Shown here in pieces: positions 51,409 to 64,000 of a stretch of DNA of 64,000 bases; position 1 is the stretch's first letter, and every line of letters starts with the position of its first letter. Source of the DNA: Temnopleurus reevesii. Taxonomy: Eukaryota > Echinodermata > Echinoidea > Temnopleuroida > Temnopleuridae. A program made the translations under genes and the position numbers. The notes beneath the pieces were generated by a model. That model worked only from the letters and a program-made list of their open reading frames with translations. It was not told where the DNA came from and did no database searches. The DNA is taken from contig BQKZ01001872.1 of assembly GCA_036244855.1 (NCBI GenBank), positions 36,698 to 100,697 on the forward strand. The letters are read 5' to 3'.

Positions 51409-54400
51409 TTCCAAAAAACAACAAGAAATTCTAGATTTTTAGGTGTTGTATTCATGAATCCTCTAGTATATTTATTTACAAATGTTTTTGTGCAAATATG
51501 TTTTCATGGCACTCTGGAACAGGGTTAATATTTCTAATGCGAACAATACTTTTAGAATTATAATTTTGAAAACAATGCTTCCAAAGGCTAAAATTATGTA
51601 AAGGTCAAGTTTTGAAAGCACAGAGTACTCCCGAAAAGCTAAAAATAAGAGTATTACTACACGCCTCGTTTCTGGAGAACAGTTCAAATGTGAAGGTTAG
51701 AGCAGTGAGAGAGAGAGAGAGGAAGATGGTTTGGTAGAGGAACTGGTTGATGGTACATACCTCATGTCTATGTCTATGTGTATGTGGAATACAATCACCA
51801 CACATTCCAAAACAATTACATGCATACATGAACTTGGTTTGGCAGACAGTATTCCTGTCTATGATGGCTGCCATTTCCACCTCTTGAGGTTAAACAAAAA
51901 AATCTACCCTCTGAATTCTAGTCTAATTTCATGTACTTCCTTTTTCTTGGCATGATTATTCCAACAATCAATTAACTCCAACTTTTTTTCTTCAAAGGAA
52001 TAGTTTTGCTCTGGATGTTTTTAGGACGTTTTTTTTTCAAAGAAAAACATGGGCATTTAGTCATTTTCCACAATTCATAAAAAGTGAAGAGAGTTGTATG
52101 ATAAGGTTGAATTTACATTTTTAAAGATACAAGTGTATATTCAACAATATGAAATTCAACATGAAATATCACTGATTACTTCAAATTTATACAAGAAGAA
52201 GATTGTAGATTCAGTTTGTTGTTAATAAGACTATCCCAACCTATTGATGAGAGAGAGAGAATGTGCATTTTGCAATTGGATAATGATGAAATCCTACAAA
52301 AAGGATATAATCTATGGGATATTTTGTTTAAATATCACAGACCTATAATAAAGTTAAAAAGCAGTTTTTCAAAAACTGATCTGATTTAAAAACTTGTATG
52401 CTTTTCAACTTCGCTCTCACAATGTGATTTGATTAGCTGAAAAAATAAATAGATCAAATGAACAAACATCTACATTGGTAGCTTGAAACATCAGGGGGTA
52501 TATACCAAATGAAAATTTATGGTTTTAATCTCACTACTAGGTTGTTGGACTTCCCACCAGTATGCAACAAATACTGTAAAACTAAATAATTACAAAATAA
52601 ACAGGGTTTTTAAACATATCACCAAATATGACTCTGCAGCAGTGACTTGACTATCGGATCAGAGTTTGGACAAAAATAATCCCTTAAGTAGACAATTTAA
52701 ATAAATGTTTTAACTGACGAAGAAAATCCACAGGAGACTAATTGGTGGAAAACAGAGAATGCATAATACCTGAAATCCAGTTGAAATTGGAGCAAGGTCA
52801 AGGGACCACTACAGGAAATATAATATTTCAGAATTTTATAAACATTTCTGAACTTTGAGAAAACATGCACACTCGGAAATAAATATGCCCCTGGTTTAGA
52901 AGTGCTTTTCTGGCAAGTAATTGGGGTAATATCCTGGCCTATCCAATTCAGATCGAACGCTGGAGGGCAGAATGATTTGAGAAATATGAAGTGAATGAAT
53001 GAGGGAGGACTGAGGTGGGTTTAACGGGAAGGGAAGGAGGATAGGCAGAGGAAGTCCTCTTCTCAGACTTGAATCTTTTCAATGACTTTGCATTCCTCAT
53101 AAAACAATTAAAAAAACTACATGTTAGTGATTATACAAACAAAATTAAATTAGAAAATGTTTAAGGAGCTTTTTTTCTTTTATTCTGGTAGATATCATTC
53201 ATGATTCATAAACAATATTCATTTATTCATTGATTTAATTTTATCATTTATTTTGAAAATCTGTACAAAATTATAAAAAATATCATCAGTCAATGCCTCT
53301 TTTAATTCTGATTATTGCATTCAAAAGCAATAAAGCAACGATGGGGATAGGGTATCCCCTCTTTAGTGTGTCCTTTCTTGACTTGATAATGAATTTAGAT
53401 AATTAAGCAGTTGAGGGGGGGGATATAAAATTTAGGAAAATAGGCACCATAATTGTCAATAGTCAAAACAAAAGCATAACATCACACAGAGAAAATACCA
53501 TACATACATGAACTATCAAAGGCCCCAGTAGTGTTCTGCAGTACCAAACCGAATGTCCAGAATGAACAGACAAAAACTTGAGACACTCAGTGAGAAAGCT
53601 TTGAAGGATCTCTGGAGTATTAACAACAGCGTCTTGGAAGGATACACTGCCTATAATAAGTTGCAATATTGATTGGGCTGTGAATTAGCGAATAGAGTAG
53701 TCCCATAGCAAAAGATCCACTGATACATCAGCTCCTCAACTACAAAATGAAAAACGTCTCTTAGCACCGGCTCTCTAACATGATAAGAGAACAGGACTGT
53801 TCCCATAGCAACCATCATCATCAATACCTCACATCATATAGAATGCATGCTGTAGCTCTATCTCTCTCTCTCTTTTGAGAAAAGAAATATAAGATTAGCA
53901 AAGAGATGAAAATAGAAGAGAAGTAATATAGGTTACTGGTTTACAAGATTGTCAGCTAAGTCAGTGGGGGATTTCATTTCACTTATGCTTTCCAGGGCAA
54001 TGTGTTTTTACCCTTGTTGGTGATTGGATGATTTGAACAGCTTGGCATTGGCAAACACCACTTACCTATGACTTGGCCTACCTCAGCTAGAGAGCTAGCG
54101 ATGGCTCATTCTATATCGGTGCTACCATGAGATGGAGTGGGGATCGAGAGGTAAATGCATGGCAAGATAGAAGGACTGCTGAAAATCAATTCACAATAGT
54201 CGTGCCATTAAGACAATGAAATGACTTGCAACATCAGCAACATCAAAAAGAAAATAAGTTAGATTTTGCTTCTTCAATTGTAAATAGGGGGAAAAAAATT
54301 TTCTTCTTCACTATTCTAATTCAAGAGATTACGGTAGTGTCATCAACAATCATGATTCATATCGCACAATTCACATCTTTCCATTAATGTTTACAAGAGG

Positions 54401-55659
54401 CGCACACAGTGGAACATTAGAAATGACCTAAATTGTAGACGTAAAATCTGATCCATTAATAAAAGAACAAATACGTGGAAATATTTCATGTGTCCCTGGA
54501 TTGGTGAAAAATACAATGGAACCCACTATATATTGATAACATAATATAATTTATCTTGTTATCAGTAAAATAGTTGCTTCTAATATTGATGCTGTTTTTT
54601 GTTACAACTATCGCTACTTCATGTTCATTTTGGTAGAAAAAACACCTACACAAATTAGATCAAGATGCAGCATAATTAAATGCCTGCAACATTCAAAATC
54701 ATTATCAATAGCACTAGTTACATGTACATGATCACAAAGGCCTTTTTGCTGACTTGTTTCTTTTGACATGTCAGGCACTTGATTAAAACATACGCTTCCT
54801 GTCATTGGACTAATTTTCCACTTCATAATAACTCATCATGCAAATGATAATGAATTAATCCCCACTGAATCAACCACAGGCACTTGTAATTTGAGGTAAA
54901 TCTACGCACTTGTCATGTTTTGGGTCAATTTAAAACCAAGAAAAAGACATCAACCCAAACAAATTGCCACTCTTCTTTGAGTTAATCGACTTGAAGCTAC
55001 AATATACAAAGCTAATATGCAATTTCTAGGGCATCAAGAACTCTAGAAAAGGGTGAAATTTGCCAAACATGACATTATTATCAACATCCTTAGAAGACGA
55101 AAATCATGGCATAATCCACAAAATATGTTGTGGATTATTCATGAAAATAGCAAAGTTCTTTGATTGTGCAAATTGCATATTCTAACAAAACAGTTTATTT
55201 GATGAGATTCAAATCTTTTCCCGTACTGAAATCTTTCTAACAAATCTCAGTAGAATTACCTTCTGGCATTAAATTGAATTGCACTCTAAAAGCCATTTTA
55301 AATGAAATAAATATTACTCCAGTGCCTAACATCGGAGCATAATATCTTGTATCACCCAACACAACTTGACTACAGAGAAAAGGAAAGACAGCACCAAGCA
55401 TCCTGTAGGCAATAGAAAGCGATGATCGAAACAAACACGAAAATCAATACCTACAAAGTGAGAGAAAATGGTGAAACTAAGGCTTACAAGGGATGATTGG
55501 AATAAATTGAAGAGTATTGGGATGATAAAAGAAAAGTAGAAAAGAAATATCACTGCTAGAAACAATAGACCACCGAAAGAGCCCATCTCACATACTTTTC
55601 TAAACCAAATCTTCTCTTGGAGTTCATTGCTCCTGCTCTCAAAACAACCCAAATTGAGC

Positions 55660-56050
55660 TAATAAGGCCCTCTGAACTTGTCTGCCGGGAGAAAGTGGGA
55701 CGCCTATGGTCCTAAGCTCTCTCTTGCCCAATAGCCGGATTGGCAGTGGGGTACGGTGCTGAGATGTAGCGGTGGGGTAGCGGTGGGCCAGGCGGCTGGC
55801 CGAGGGGTGTAGGAGTAGTCTCAGTGAGGCTAGTCTATGATACAGGGACTAGTAACCAGATATGACCTTCGGGAGTCCCAGCTCTGCTTCCTCACCAGCG
55901 TGGGGCCAAAACCATACGGTATTTTTGTGCCCACGAGCAGCGCACAGGGATCGCCTTACTGCATGATGCGAATGACCGCAAAATGTCACCTAATATTGCA
56001 TATAGGACGGGCTGGGATGAGGATCTGTGATGAAGACGGGTATTAAAGAA
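55660..56050. other. GC-rich stretch in the upstream intron
   Basis: This segment is markedly GC-rich for the window and contains a short G-rich direct repeat (ggtagcggtg-like, near 55770-55795). On the minus strand a pyrimidine-rich acceptor (catcacag, about 56023) and a gtaagg donor (about 55955) frame a 65-nt open segment. Its peptide does not resemble any E-protein. It could be an untranslated exon, a regulatory island or chance. Confidence 0.25.
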
Positions 56051-59000
56051 GGTGTTAGGGAGAAGAAGAGAAAGAGATCAAGCCCGAGGCCAGAGGTATA
56101 CCAACCATACTACTCAACACTACATTATTGGTATTATTCTTGAGATATATGGATTACACTTCACGAATAAGATGTCAAGATTGAGTTCCAATATAAAAAG
56201 CACTATAGAGTATGTCATTTGCATTCATCAAATTATATTGAACTCGAATACCTTTATGAAATATAGTAAAAAAAAAATGTATGTAATGATCTGAATCTGT
56301 AAACCATGTAAGCCAGAATAAAGGAGTTTTATAATGTAAATACATCATATTCCATTTTAATTAGCACTAATACTAATAAGATTTATTACATCAATATTCA
56401 ATGTATTTAGAGTAATTCTACAAAGTGCAATCTAAGTTTATAATGTAATAGGAAAATAAGACATTCTTCTAAGTACTCAAAGGTTTAAATCATCTGAAAA
56501 TCATGAATTGAGTGAGATAGATATGATTCTTATTTCAAACAATCCAAAGGCAAAGCAATCAGAGTGAGATTGTAATTGTTAACTGAGTAATCATTGATTC
56601 CATGATACAGAGGAAACTACATGTACATGAAGGAATGAGAGTGCTATAAATCCTATATTTACCTGATAGTAGAGAGAATTTTTTTAGTGAATGAAGCATA
56701 TAACGAGGCTAGAGGTTGTCTACTCACACACCCTTGTCCTCAAATCAGGACAAATCCATTTCCTTATGCAATCAGGTCAAAGGTTAACATACAACTTTAG
56801 TCTTGTGCTCAGAAGTTTTCACAGAGGGAACCAAACTGCCGCAATAATATGTGGCTGGTTGATCTATATACAGTACTCCCTTGCCTGTATCATGAACCTA
56901 TAAACCATACAATGAAAACAATTATTTTTAGCATCTTGAGATAAATCTTGGACGTACTTTTCCTGGAATTTTTCCTATTTCATTACATTAAATGTGATAA
57001 ACTTATGATCATGTCTCGAGATTGCCATCTCTATATCTTGTCTTATCCTGGAACAACCAGGTACCATCAACATTGCATGTTCCACCCAAATACTTGACTT
57101 ATCATTGTTTGATTTCATCTCACTTCCCTCAAAATCCAAGTGAGATTAAATAGCCAGTTTTGGAAAAGACTGTCAATAATAAAAACTTGTTCAAGTCTAT
57201 CAAATGGTACTTAATTGCTCTTAAAGAATGTTCCAATGAGGCTATTCTGTTGATAAAATTGTGTTCTATTCTAATCGCATTTTATTCAATGGAGAAACCT
57301 CTATCACAATTAAAACCACAAATGAATTTGAAATCCTGAGACCTGAATACAATTTCATAGTTCTATTCATAATCCCATTTCATGCTTCAATGATATTTTG
57401 ATAATTTCGGTAGAAAAACGGAATAAATAATACAATTTCTAAATCGGTTTATAATAAAATAGCGTTAACTAAAATTACCTTGAAATTATAACTGGCTGAA
57501 CAAATCCCTACTCCAAAAGCTTCTGATTGATATTGAGAATTATAATAAAGTGAGATTGTAAAATGACATGTAACCGGATAGAATATTCAAAATCTAGGGT
57601 CCAGATTACCCCATTTCTGTATGGATGCTTGAGATCAAAATCAAATTAACTTGTTTTCTAAATAAAAGAGGCTCTTAAATTGTCTGAGGGAGGTTTGATT
57701 ACTATGAATGCAGTATGAACTATAATTCCAAAGTCATAATTCAAGGTTGAGGATCTAAATCATATGAAATGTGTCATATCATTCTGAACTTTCATTTTTA
57801 ATCTTAACTTAAAACTTTCTCTTCAGTGTCTGTGTAGGAGAGCAAAACAAACATGAGCATTTGAGTTATCTCTGAACATCATTTCTTAGCGAATTGTTAT
57901 TAATTGTTAGGAAATTCTGCATCTTTGTAAATGCAAGACCACAAGAGACTGAGTTATTTGAAGTAAGGGGGGGTAGTCCATTTTTTTTAAAATCAAGTTA
58001 AAAAATGTAGAAAGTAAGCTATTTGGAATTCAGTTCGATGACACAACATTCAGGAGTCATGATCAATTACAGCAAATTTGTACTTTTTTTCTTGATGGAG
58101 GTAATTTGAAGATGGAAAGTGAGTATTCTCAATCATCTCTGATTTCTTCTGCTGGGCATGGTACAAAGGCAACTCATTAATGAGTATCAAAACTGAGTTA
58201 AAAGATAGTCCATGAAAAGTAACTTGCAATGCACAGTGATTGTTACAATAGTCGGGAGTTCTGGATTAACAAAAAAATTGAAATAACTCACAAACAAACT
58301 CAATTACACTTGGATTGCACCCATTTTCAGCAGATTTTCTATTTTTAAAAAAAGTTAGTAAAACTACTCAGCAGACCAAACTACGTCATAGGAGCAGGGA
58401 CATCTCTCTGATATTGATAAAGACAAGAGCATAAAATTGGAAAGGAAACATTCCAATTATTGCATTGAAATACAATCAGTGAAAGCAATGATATAAAAGG
58501 ATTCATTCAAAATTGCAGCATCAATTTTCTTGAAACAAACTTCAAAGAGATACGGTTTGTATTTCTCCTCAGTAAGATAGTAAAATGGATGCTCATCAAT
58601 GGCCGACATCGCCATACAGAGTCATATAGAGTTGAGCAGGTCCCCCATCCTGCCTCTATTGATTTCTGTTGGAAGGCAAAGATTACCGCATAGAGGTACC
58701 GAATGCTCTCAACACTGCTACCGTACTTGCATTGAATTCAGCCAGCATTTAAAACCGCATTTGTTGCACATCTTGTATAACAATAATGCTTTTAAGAGAT
58801 GCATCTGCATTGATTGCAAAGTGGTTACCAACGAGTCTCGATTTCAAACACTGATTTTATCAAGATTTCATTCACAATAAAAGCTCACATACTTCGTGAA
58901 CTTTGTCATTCCTCATCTACATGTATAGGCATGTATAGCCCAAACAAAAATATCTCAGAGAAAGGACTTTTCTAAAAAAAACAAAAAAAAAACAAGAATT

Positions 59001-59582
59001 TAAAAGAAAAAAATTCTTGCCTTGACAAGCTAGGTATTGCCTCTATCTATTAAAACCCATGCTTGTGAAGAGAAAATAAATGATATTTCATGGTATAAAA
59101 ATAAACATGAATTATCTCTGGTAAGCAGAGGAACCTGACATCAGGAACCTAAAATTCAATCCCAATTGAAAATAACTTTTAGAATTCGCAAACAAACAAT
59201 GTAATTCCTACACAATATGATTATTTGATAAACTATAAAATCACACGTAATTACAGTAATTCTAGCCTTAAAGATGTACAAAAAAGGACCAGAAACATAC
59301 ATTTGTATCTCCAATACTTTGCCTCTTACAGGGGCTTGCAAAATAAATCCAACCTAAGCAGTTAATAGCAAAAAGCTTTGAAATGAAAAAAAGAATACAG
59401 AAGGGGAATCCATTTACATCTATAAATCCCATGAACTTGCCAATGTATTTCCTGAAAAATGTGACATGTGATGGGTGACTATCACCTACATTCACTTGTT
59501 ACATACACATAACTTTTTACATGTGTAGATCTACTTTCTAAAGCAGGACGAGGGCAAATAATAACAGAAGCGATTAATATAG

Positions 59583-59838
59583 TGCACATATCCACTCTGA
59601 GTTCTCAAGGCGCTTTGCATTACTACTACCCTGGCTTTAGCCCGGAGTACACTAGCGCACATGGCATTTCAAGGAATAAATATTCCTGCCAGGCATCCAT
59701 TCATCTCACCTGGTTTGAGTGCAACAAAATGCGGATTAATTTCTTGCTGAAGGAAATTAACACCATGGATGGGATTTGAACCCGAATCTCTGGTTGAAAG
59801 GCGAGAGTCAGAACTAATACACCACAGCATCTCAATAA
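59583..59838 (-). mobile_element. tRNA-derived SINE
   Basis: On the minus strand the right end forms a tRNA-like head: tggtgtattagttctgactc, then a B box GGTTCAAATCC (reverse complement of 59772-59782). The body continues leftward through cactcaaaccaggtgag and ccttgaaatgccatgtg to a caaagcgccttgag end. The second copy at 51225-51408 supports a repeat family. Sea urchins are known to carry tRNA-derived Pol III retroposons; the exact family was not assigned. Confidence 0.75.
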
Positions 59839-62198
59839 TGAGTCTTAGCAGAATCTACATATCTAAAACATCATCAAACCATGAGCCATTAGGATATGTA
59901 TCTTAAAATAAGCCAACATTTATTGAAAGTAGAACAGTTCTGACCTTTTATGAAAGCAAATTGAGACCAAAAAAATAAAGAAGCCTCATCATTTATCAGC
60001 ATTGGTGTTACTTTTTTCAATTCAGATAAGTTGAACAGATTCATAGTAAAGTGCAGTGAGTGAGTGACCAGGAAAAATGTGTCATGAAATGGAAGCTCAT
60101 CGCAGTTCAAATTGCTCAGAATGGCTCAAAATTAGCATTTCTTTACGATGGCAGAGCATTGAGAAGATGTGTATCCTCCAGCTCGCTTGATTAGATTATG
60201 CCAATGAGCCTGTTGCCCTAGAGAATACTAAACACTGACTGATCAATAATTCTCAAACAGCAATATTAAATCTGAAAAAATACTCGCTAGCCAAAGCTGG
60301 TTATTCTTCTGTGCTGCATCCCGTCCTCTAAAAAGGTCATTCAATTCGGATTGTAGATGAAAGAAAATTGGTGCTGGAGGGGTTAAAAGGGTCTCTGTTT
60401 GCACCATTATTCAAATTAACACAACAAATCCTATTTGGAAGAGGCAGCGTAAACGTTGGCCGGACTAGTAATGAAATCAGCGATACCGATAACTGGGTTA
60501 TTCTGCAATTAATGGAGGGAGGGGTGGGTGAGCGTGACAAACCCTGCCAAGAATCTTAGCCGTAAATTGTTTAGACTATGATGGGTTTGGAAGCTAAAAA
60601 TACCTGCAGGCTTTTAACATCAACCCAACGAAGATCCGTTGGTATTGTCTTCCAAATGGGTAATTACTTATGAAAAGGCGTGATTTACCACGTAGCCCTC
60701 TCGTGTGTACTACGACTGCATTTGCATGTCATAGCAGTGCCTTCACAAAATCTATGTGGAATAACCTGTTAAATACCCCCAGACCAAATGGTTGTAGGAT
60801 GTAGGAAATCAATACCGACTACAATAGGAGTAGGCCAACATCCATGTAACAAGTGGATGCAGGCATGTATTCATATGATAGGAACTGAAAAAATACAAAT
60901 TAACTTACCAATTTTTGAAATGTTCTTAATGAATTAGAATATTGTTAGCTGGTTTGTCACATGCATTAGTGGTATTCCCAAAACACAAATATCTGTCTGA
61001 GAGTAGTACGAAGCCCTCTTGTATCTTGTTGCCTTCTCACATATATCACAAGCAATAATGACTGGGCTTATCACCATCCCTCTCAGAAGAGGTCAAAGGT
61101 TAACTGGTCTTTCTGGGCCACAACTCCCAAATTTGATTAATGGTGAATTTCTTGCATATCATTGAACCCAAAGGTCTTGTCCATGATGAACTTGAATATT
61201 GGAATAAACAGCCCACAGCAATGGAATGAAACTAATTCATAAAGGAGAGGATTATAAACACAATTTTGTTTCTCTCAATCCAATTTTCTTTATAAATATA
61301 TATATAAAGGCCTTTCAAAATCATAATTAAATATAGTGATGTATGACTGGTTTAGTTTACAAGGGGTATACTTAAACAATTATTTTCTATTTGAACTTGA
61401 TTATTTCAAATCAACATACCTCAAATCTGGATAGTACACATGTTTGCATATTTTGACTCCATGAATAATATAGGTCTTCTAAAAATGTAATTCATTATTC
61501 TCAATCATATCAACAGGGCCTTAAACTTGGATCTCATAAATCACATCTACATGTAAGCCTACAATCTGAATTTTTATGAAGTTTTCATACATTGTGAAGA
61601 TTTATCCATAAAACTTTATCAAAGTGTTTGTTTTTGTTGTCAAGCTCAAACTGCTTGAATGGTAGAGTATCTGTAATAAAGTTTAATGTGTGCAATCCCA
61701 TCACTCTGTCTACATTTCAAACCTTTCTTATCAAACTAATGGCCGACTTATTGGAATTAGTTACATGGTGACTAAGTGTACTGTAAGCAATCATGTAACA
61801 CATATGTATCACTAATGGTGCAATATAAATGCCTCTGTTACTCGATATATGGCAGGAGAATATAAACAAAGCTCGTTAAGATACATCATTGGTTTAAATA
61901 GTGTAACATGATTCATATTTCCTCCAATTGAACTTTTTTTCCCTTTTCTTAATTGCTCCAGGGGGGATCTCTCTTCAATTCAAGAGAAAAACTCAGACAA
62001 ACCAATTCAAAAGTTTTAATAAAATTTGGAACATGGAACAGAATTATGACTAATCTGATGGCAGAGGAAAAGAGTGAAAAGAACAATTCATATTCTTTTT
62101 TTTTATAATAAAAAAACAAGAAAGATTTTTTCATCCAGAGCAACTCTTGAAGTATGGATTCCTCTCTGCCAGACTTCCACTTTTTGACAGTCTTTCTG

Positions 62199-62301
62199 GG
62201 CCCTGTTGCTGATGCTGATTAATTGCCTGTTACATACCGGTTCATGGAAATTGCCACTAATGGAAAAGTTGTTATAATTTGAAGTTTAATGCAACAGGCC
62301 A
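62199..62301. mobile_element. Short MITE-like element
   Basis: The ends gggccctgttgc and gcaacaggcc are inverted repeats enclosing about 80 bp of AT-rich sequence. A related end, ggccctgttgcat, occurs near 7375. It has no coding capacity. Confidence 0.6.
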
Positions 62302-64000
62302 ATAAATAATGTGAAGGATTTGATCGTTATCTGAAAGAAATTTAAAGAATAATGAATTTTCTTTGATTACAGCTTACACTGCATGCTACAATATATAGGC
62401 CTATAGACTGACAGGTCAAAACACATGCACAGAATATAGAGTCATATGGTTTACATGTATATCCCCAATACAATAGTAAAATATAGAAGCACCAACCCAA
62501 TCAGGGGCCTGTAACATATAAAGATGCAATCAAACTTACAATGAATGTTAATTGCAAGTATATGCCAAAGAGTAGGCCCTATACCAAAGAAATAAGATAT
62601 ACTGCAAAATTTATCATAATGTATCTCTTTGTGTTACAGGGCCCTGGGTACTGTAGGTTATTTAGTGCTGTGTACTATTGTAGCAGTTTAAATTCAGTGT
62701 CTAGAAGGGAAGTCTAACACAACTGTACCATCCAGTATTAGAAAGTGAAGCCAATAGCTGTACAACACTTCCCCTCTTTACGTGTAGAAACAGTGTGTAC
62801 CTCCAGACTGCCTTTCATACCATTTCTACTAAAGCTGGATCTATGAAGGTGAAATACAACTAAGCAGCGTATTACAGTGTGATCCATCTCATTGCAGACG
62901 GATGTGTATGCCCCTATCACCCAAGGGATACGCTCTTATCACCTTTGACCTGCCCCAGAGTCAGTCTCTTCGCGGAGGTGCTTCGTCAGGAAGCACAGAT
63001 AATCACAAAGAAAAATACATGTGGGAGGTAATAATTGGTCAAAGTAAGCGTTCATGAGCCTAGAGATGAAATCAGACTACTCCTCAAGACTTGTTTTCCT
63101 TTCAAAATCATAAGTGGATATCAAGGATCATTAAATACAGCATTCCTAATCAAATCATATGAAAAAATGACAAGTTATGTTTTGCTCGGAAGTATAAAAA
63201 AGGCAATGCAATTCTTGTCAACACATCATATTTGACCACATTATAATAACGAAGCAGGTATTAGGCTTCATTTTCACATTGAAAGCAAACTATAAACTGG
63301 CAATTTTATATCAATAATTATAGATGATGAAGAGTTTGAATTGAATATAAAGGTGTTGCAACAAGACTCTTGGTAAAATAGGAAAGAAGAAGGAACGTTA
63401 ACACTGAACAACGATGAGTGATAGCTTCCTGGTTTAGGGTATCAGAGAACCGCTTCTATCTCATACACACTCTCAGTATCAGTCAGCAAAACTATGACAA
63501 CAATTTGATGATGATTGCCATGAGAACCTCTTAAAGATCTGTTACATTCAGTCCACTGCTGGTGAAAAATCTTTAAATCTTTAAATCCCCCCTAAAAAAA
63601 ATATATGCCTTTTGTTGACAAAAACTAATAACTAGAGCTTTCACTTATTAAAAAAGTTACAAAGTACTAATTTATTCCTTTTAGCAATTAATTCATCTGC
63701 CAGACAGAGCAAAATTCTAATGACAACTATGACATGATGAAATTCGATACCAACTAGAAACTGCGTAAGATTAAAAAGAATGATTTATATGATGAAAAGC
63801 ATAGCTTTGTAAGTTTAACACACAGGTCGTATTGTTACTTTAATATGTTTAGAGGTCGGGTCGTGAAGTCAAGCTTCAACAACACACAGAGGAACCCATC
63901 TATCATCCCTGAATTTGAGGTTTAGCAATCCAATGGAGAAACGAGGGTATACCACAGGCCAGGTTACAACTAAAACTATAGGCCTGAACTTTCTCACTCA

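Larger units (their letters stand above)
47306..64000 (-). other. Partial upstream intron of the E-protein gene
   Basis: At least 16.7 kb lie upstream of exon I. I looked on the minus strand for an AD1 exon (an LSDLLDFSAMF-like peptide) and did not find one, so the promoter-proximal exons are probably beyond 64000. The interval holds two related SINE copies, a GTATT repeat (50300-50330), a C run (50995-51008), a GC-rich stretch (55660-56050) and a small inverted-repeat element (62199-62301). The rest is AT-rich with no recognised feature. Confidence 0.6.

Noticed and set aside
51737..51861. Minus-strand Cys/His-rich segment ending at a gtatgt donor
   Set aside because: It reads CNCFGMCGDC but the acceptor lacks a pyrimidine tract and nothing links it to the E-protein frame or to a known domain.
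54066..54086. Possible 21-nt microexon with a gtaagtg donor on the minus strand
   Set aside because: It is open only in one frame (EVGQVI), has no family similarity and a stop just upstream; a lone good donor is expected by chance.
47306..64000. Search for the AD1 exon (LDFS motif) upstream of exon I
   Set aside because: No minus-strand peptide resembling LSDLLDFSAMF or the following SPPV segment was seen; the exon is probably beyond the window edge.

Overview
The window is AT-rich eukaryotic DNA dominated by long introns, short exons with GT-AG borders, microsatellites, and tRNA-derived and inverted-repeat elements. The one gene I can support is on the minus strand. It is an E-protein, a class I basic helix-loop-helix (bHLH) transcription factor orthologous to vertebrate TCF3/TCF4/TCF12 as a group. 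The host is most likely an invertebrate deuterostome, probably a sea urchin or other echinoderm. That placement rests on the exon peptides and repeat style and has not been tested by phylogeny.

Layout in transcription order (high to low coordinate): an intron of at least 16.7 kb (47306-64000) with SINE copies and a miniature inverted-repeat element; exons at 47235-47305, 44904-44997, 38638-38693, 27255-27381, 25129-25160 (a 32-nt microexon), 17640-17730, 15684-15841, 12658-12790 and 11922-12001; then an intron running off the window (1-11921). The nine exons join in one open frame through eight introns, giving about 280 residues. They cover the linker between activation domains AD1 and AD2, a bipartite nuclear-localisation-like segment, and the start of AD2 (the ALGKALAS motif). 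AD1 (the LDFS motif region), the rest of AD2 and the bHLH domain were not found and presumably lie outside the window.

A separate exon at 22798-22872 inside the 7.4-kb intron carries an ATG, an upstream in-frame stop, 25 codons and a consensus donor. It can splice in frame to the exon at 17730. This fits an alternative ('Alt') promoter making an E-protein without AD1 and without the nuclear-localisation-like segment, analogous to short vertebrate isoforms.

Other points: intron phases alternate strictly between 0 and 1, so skipping any single exon shifts the frame. A 172-bp intronic stretch (36517-36688) packs seven E-boxes around two kappaB-like palindromes. The remainder is introns with simple repeats, small transposon remnants, three assembly gaps and a few GC-richer non-coding islands. 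No bacterial genes, tRNA genes, rRNA or CRISPR arrays were seen.
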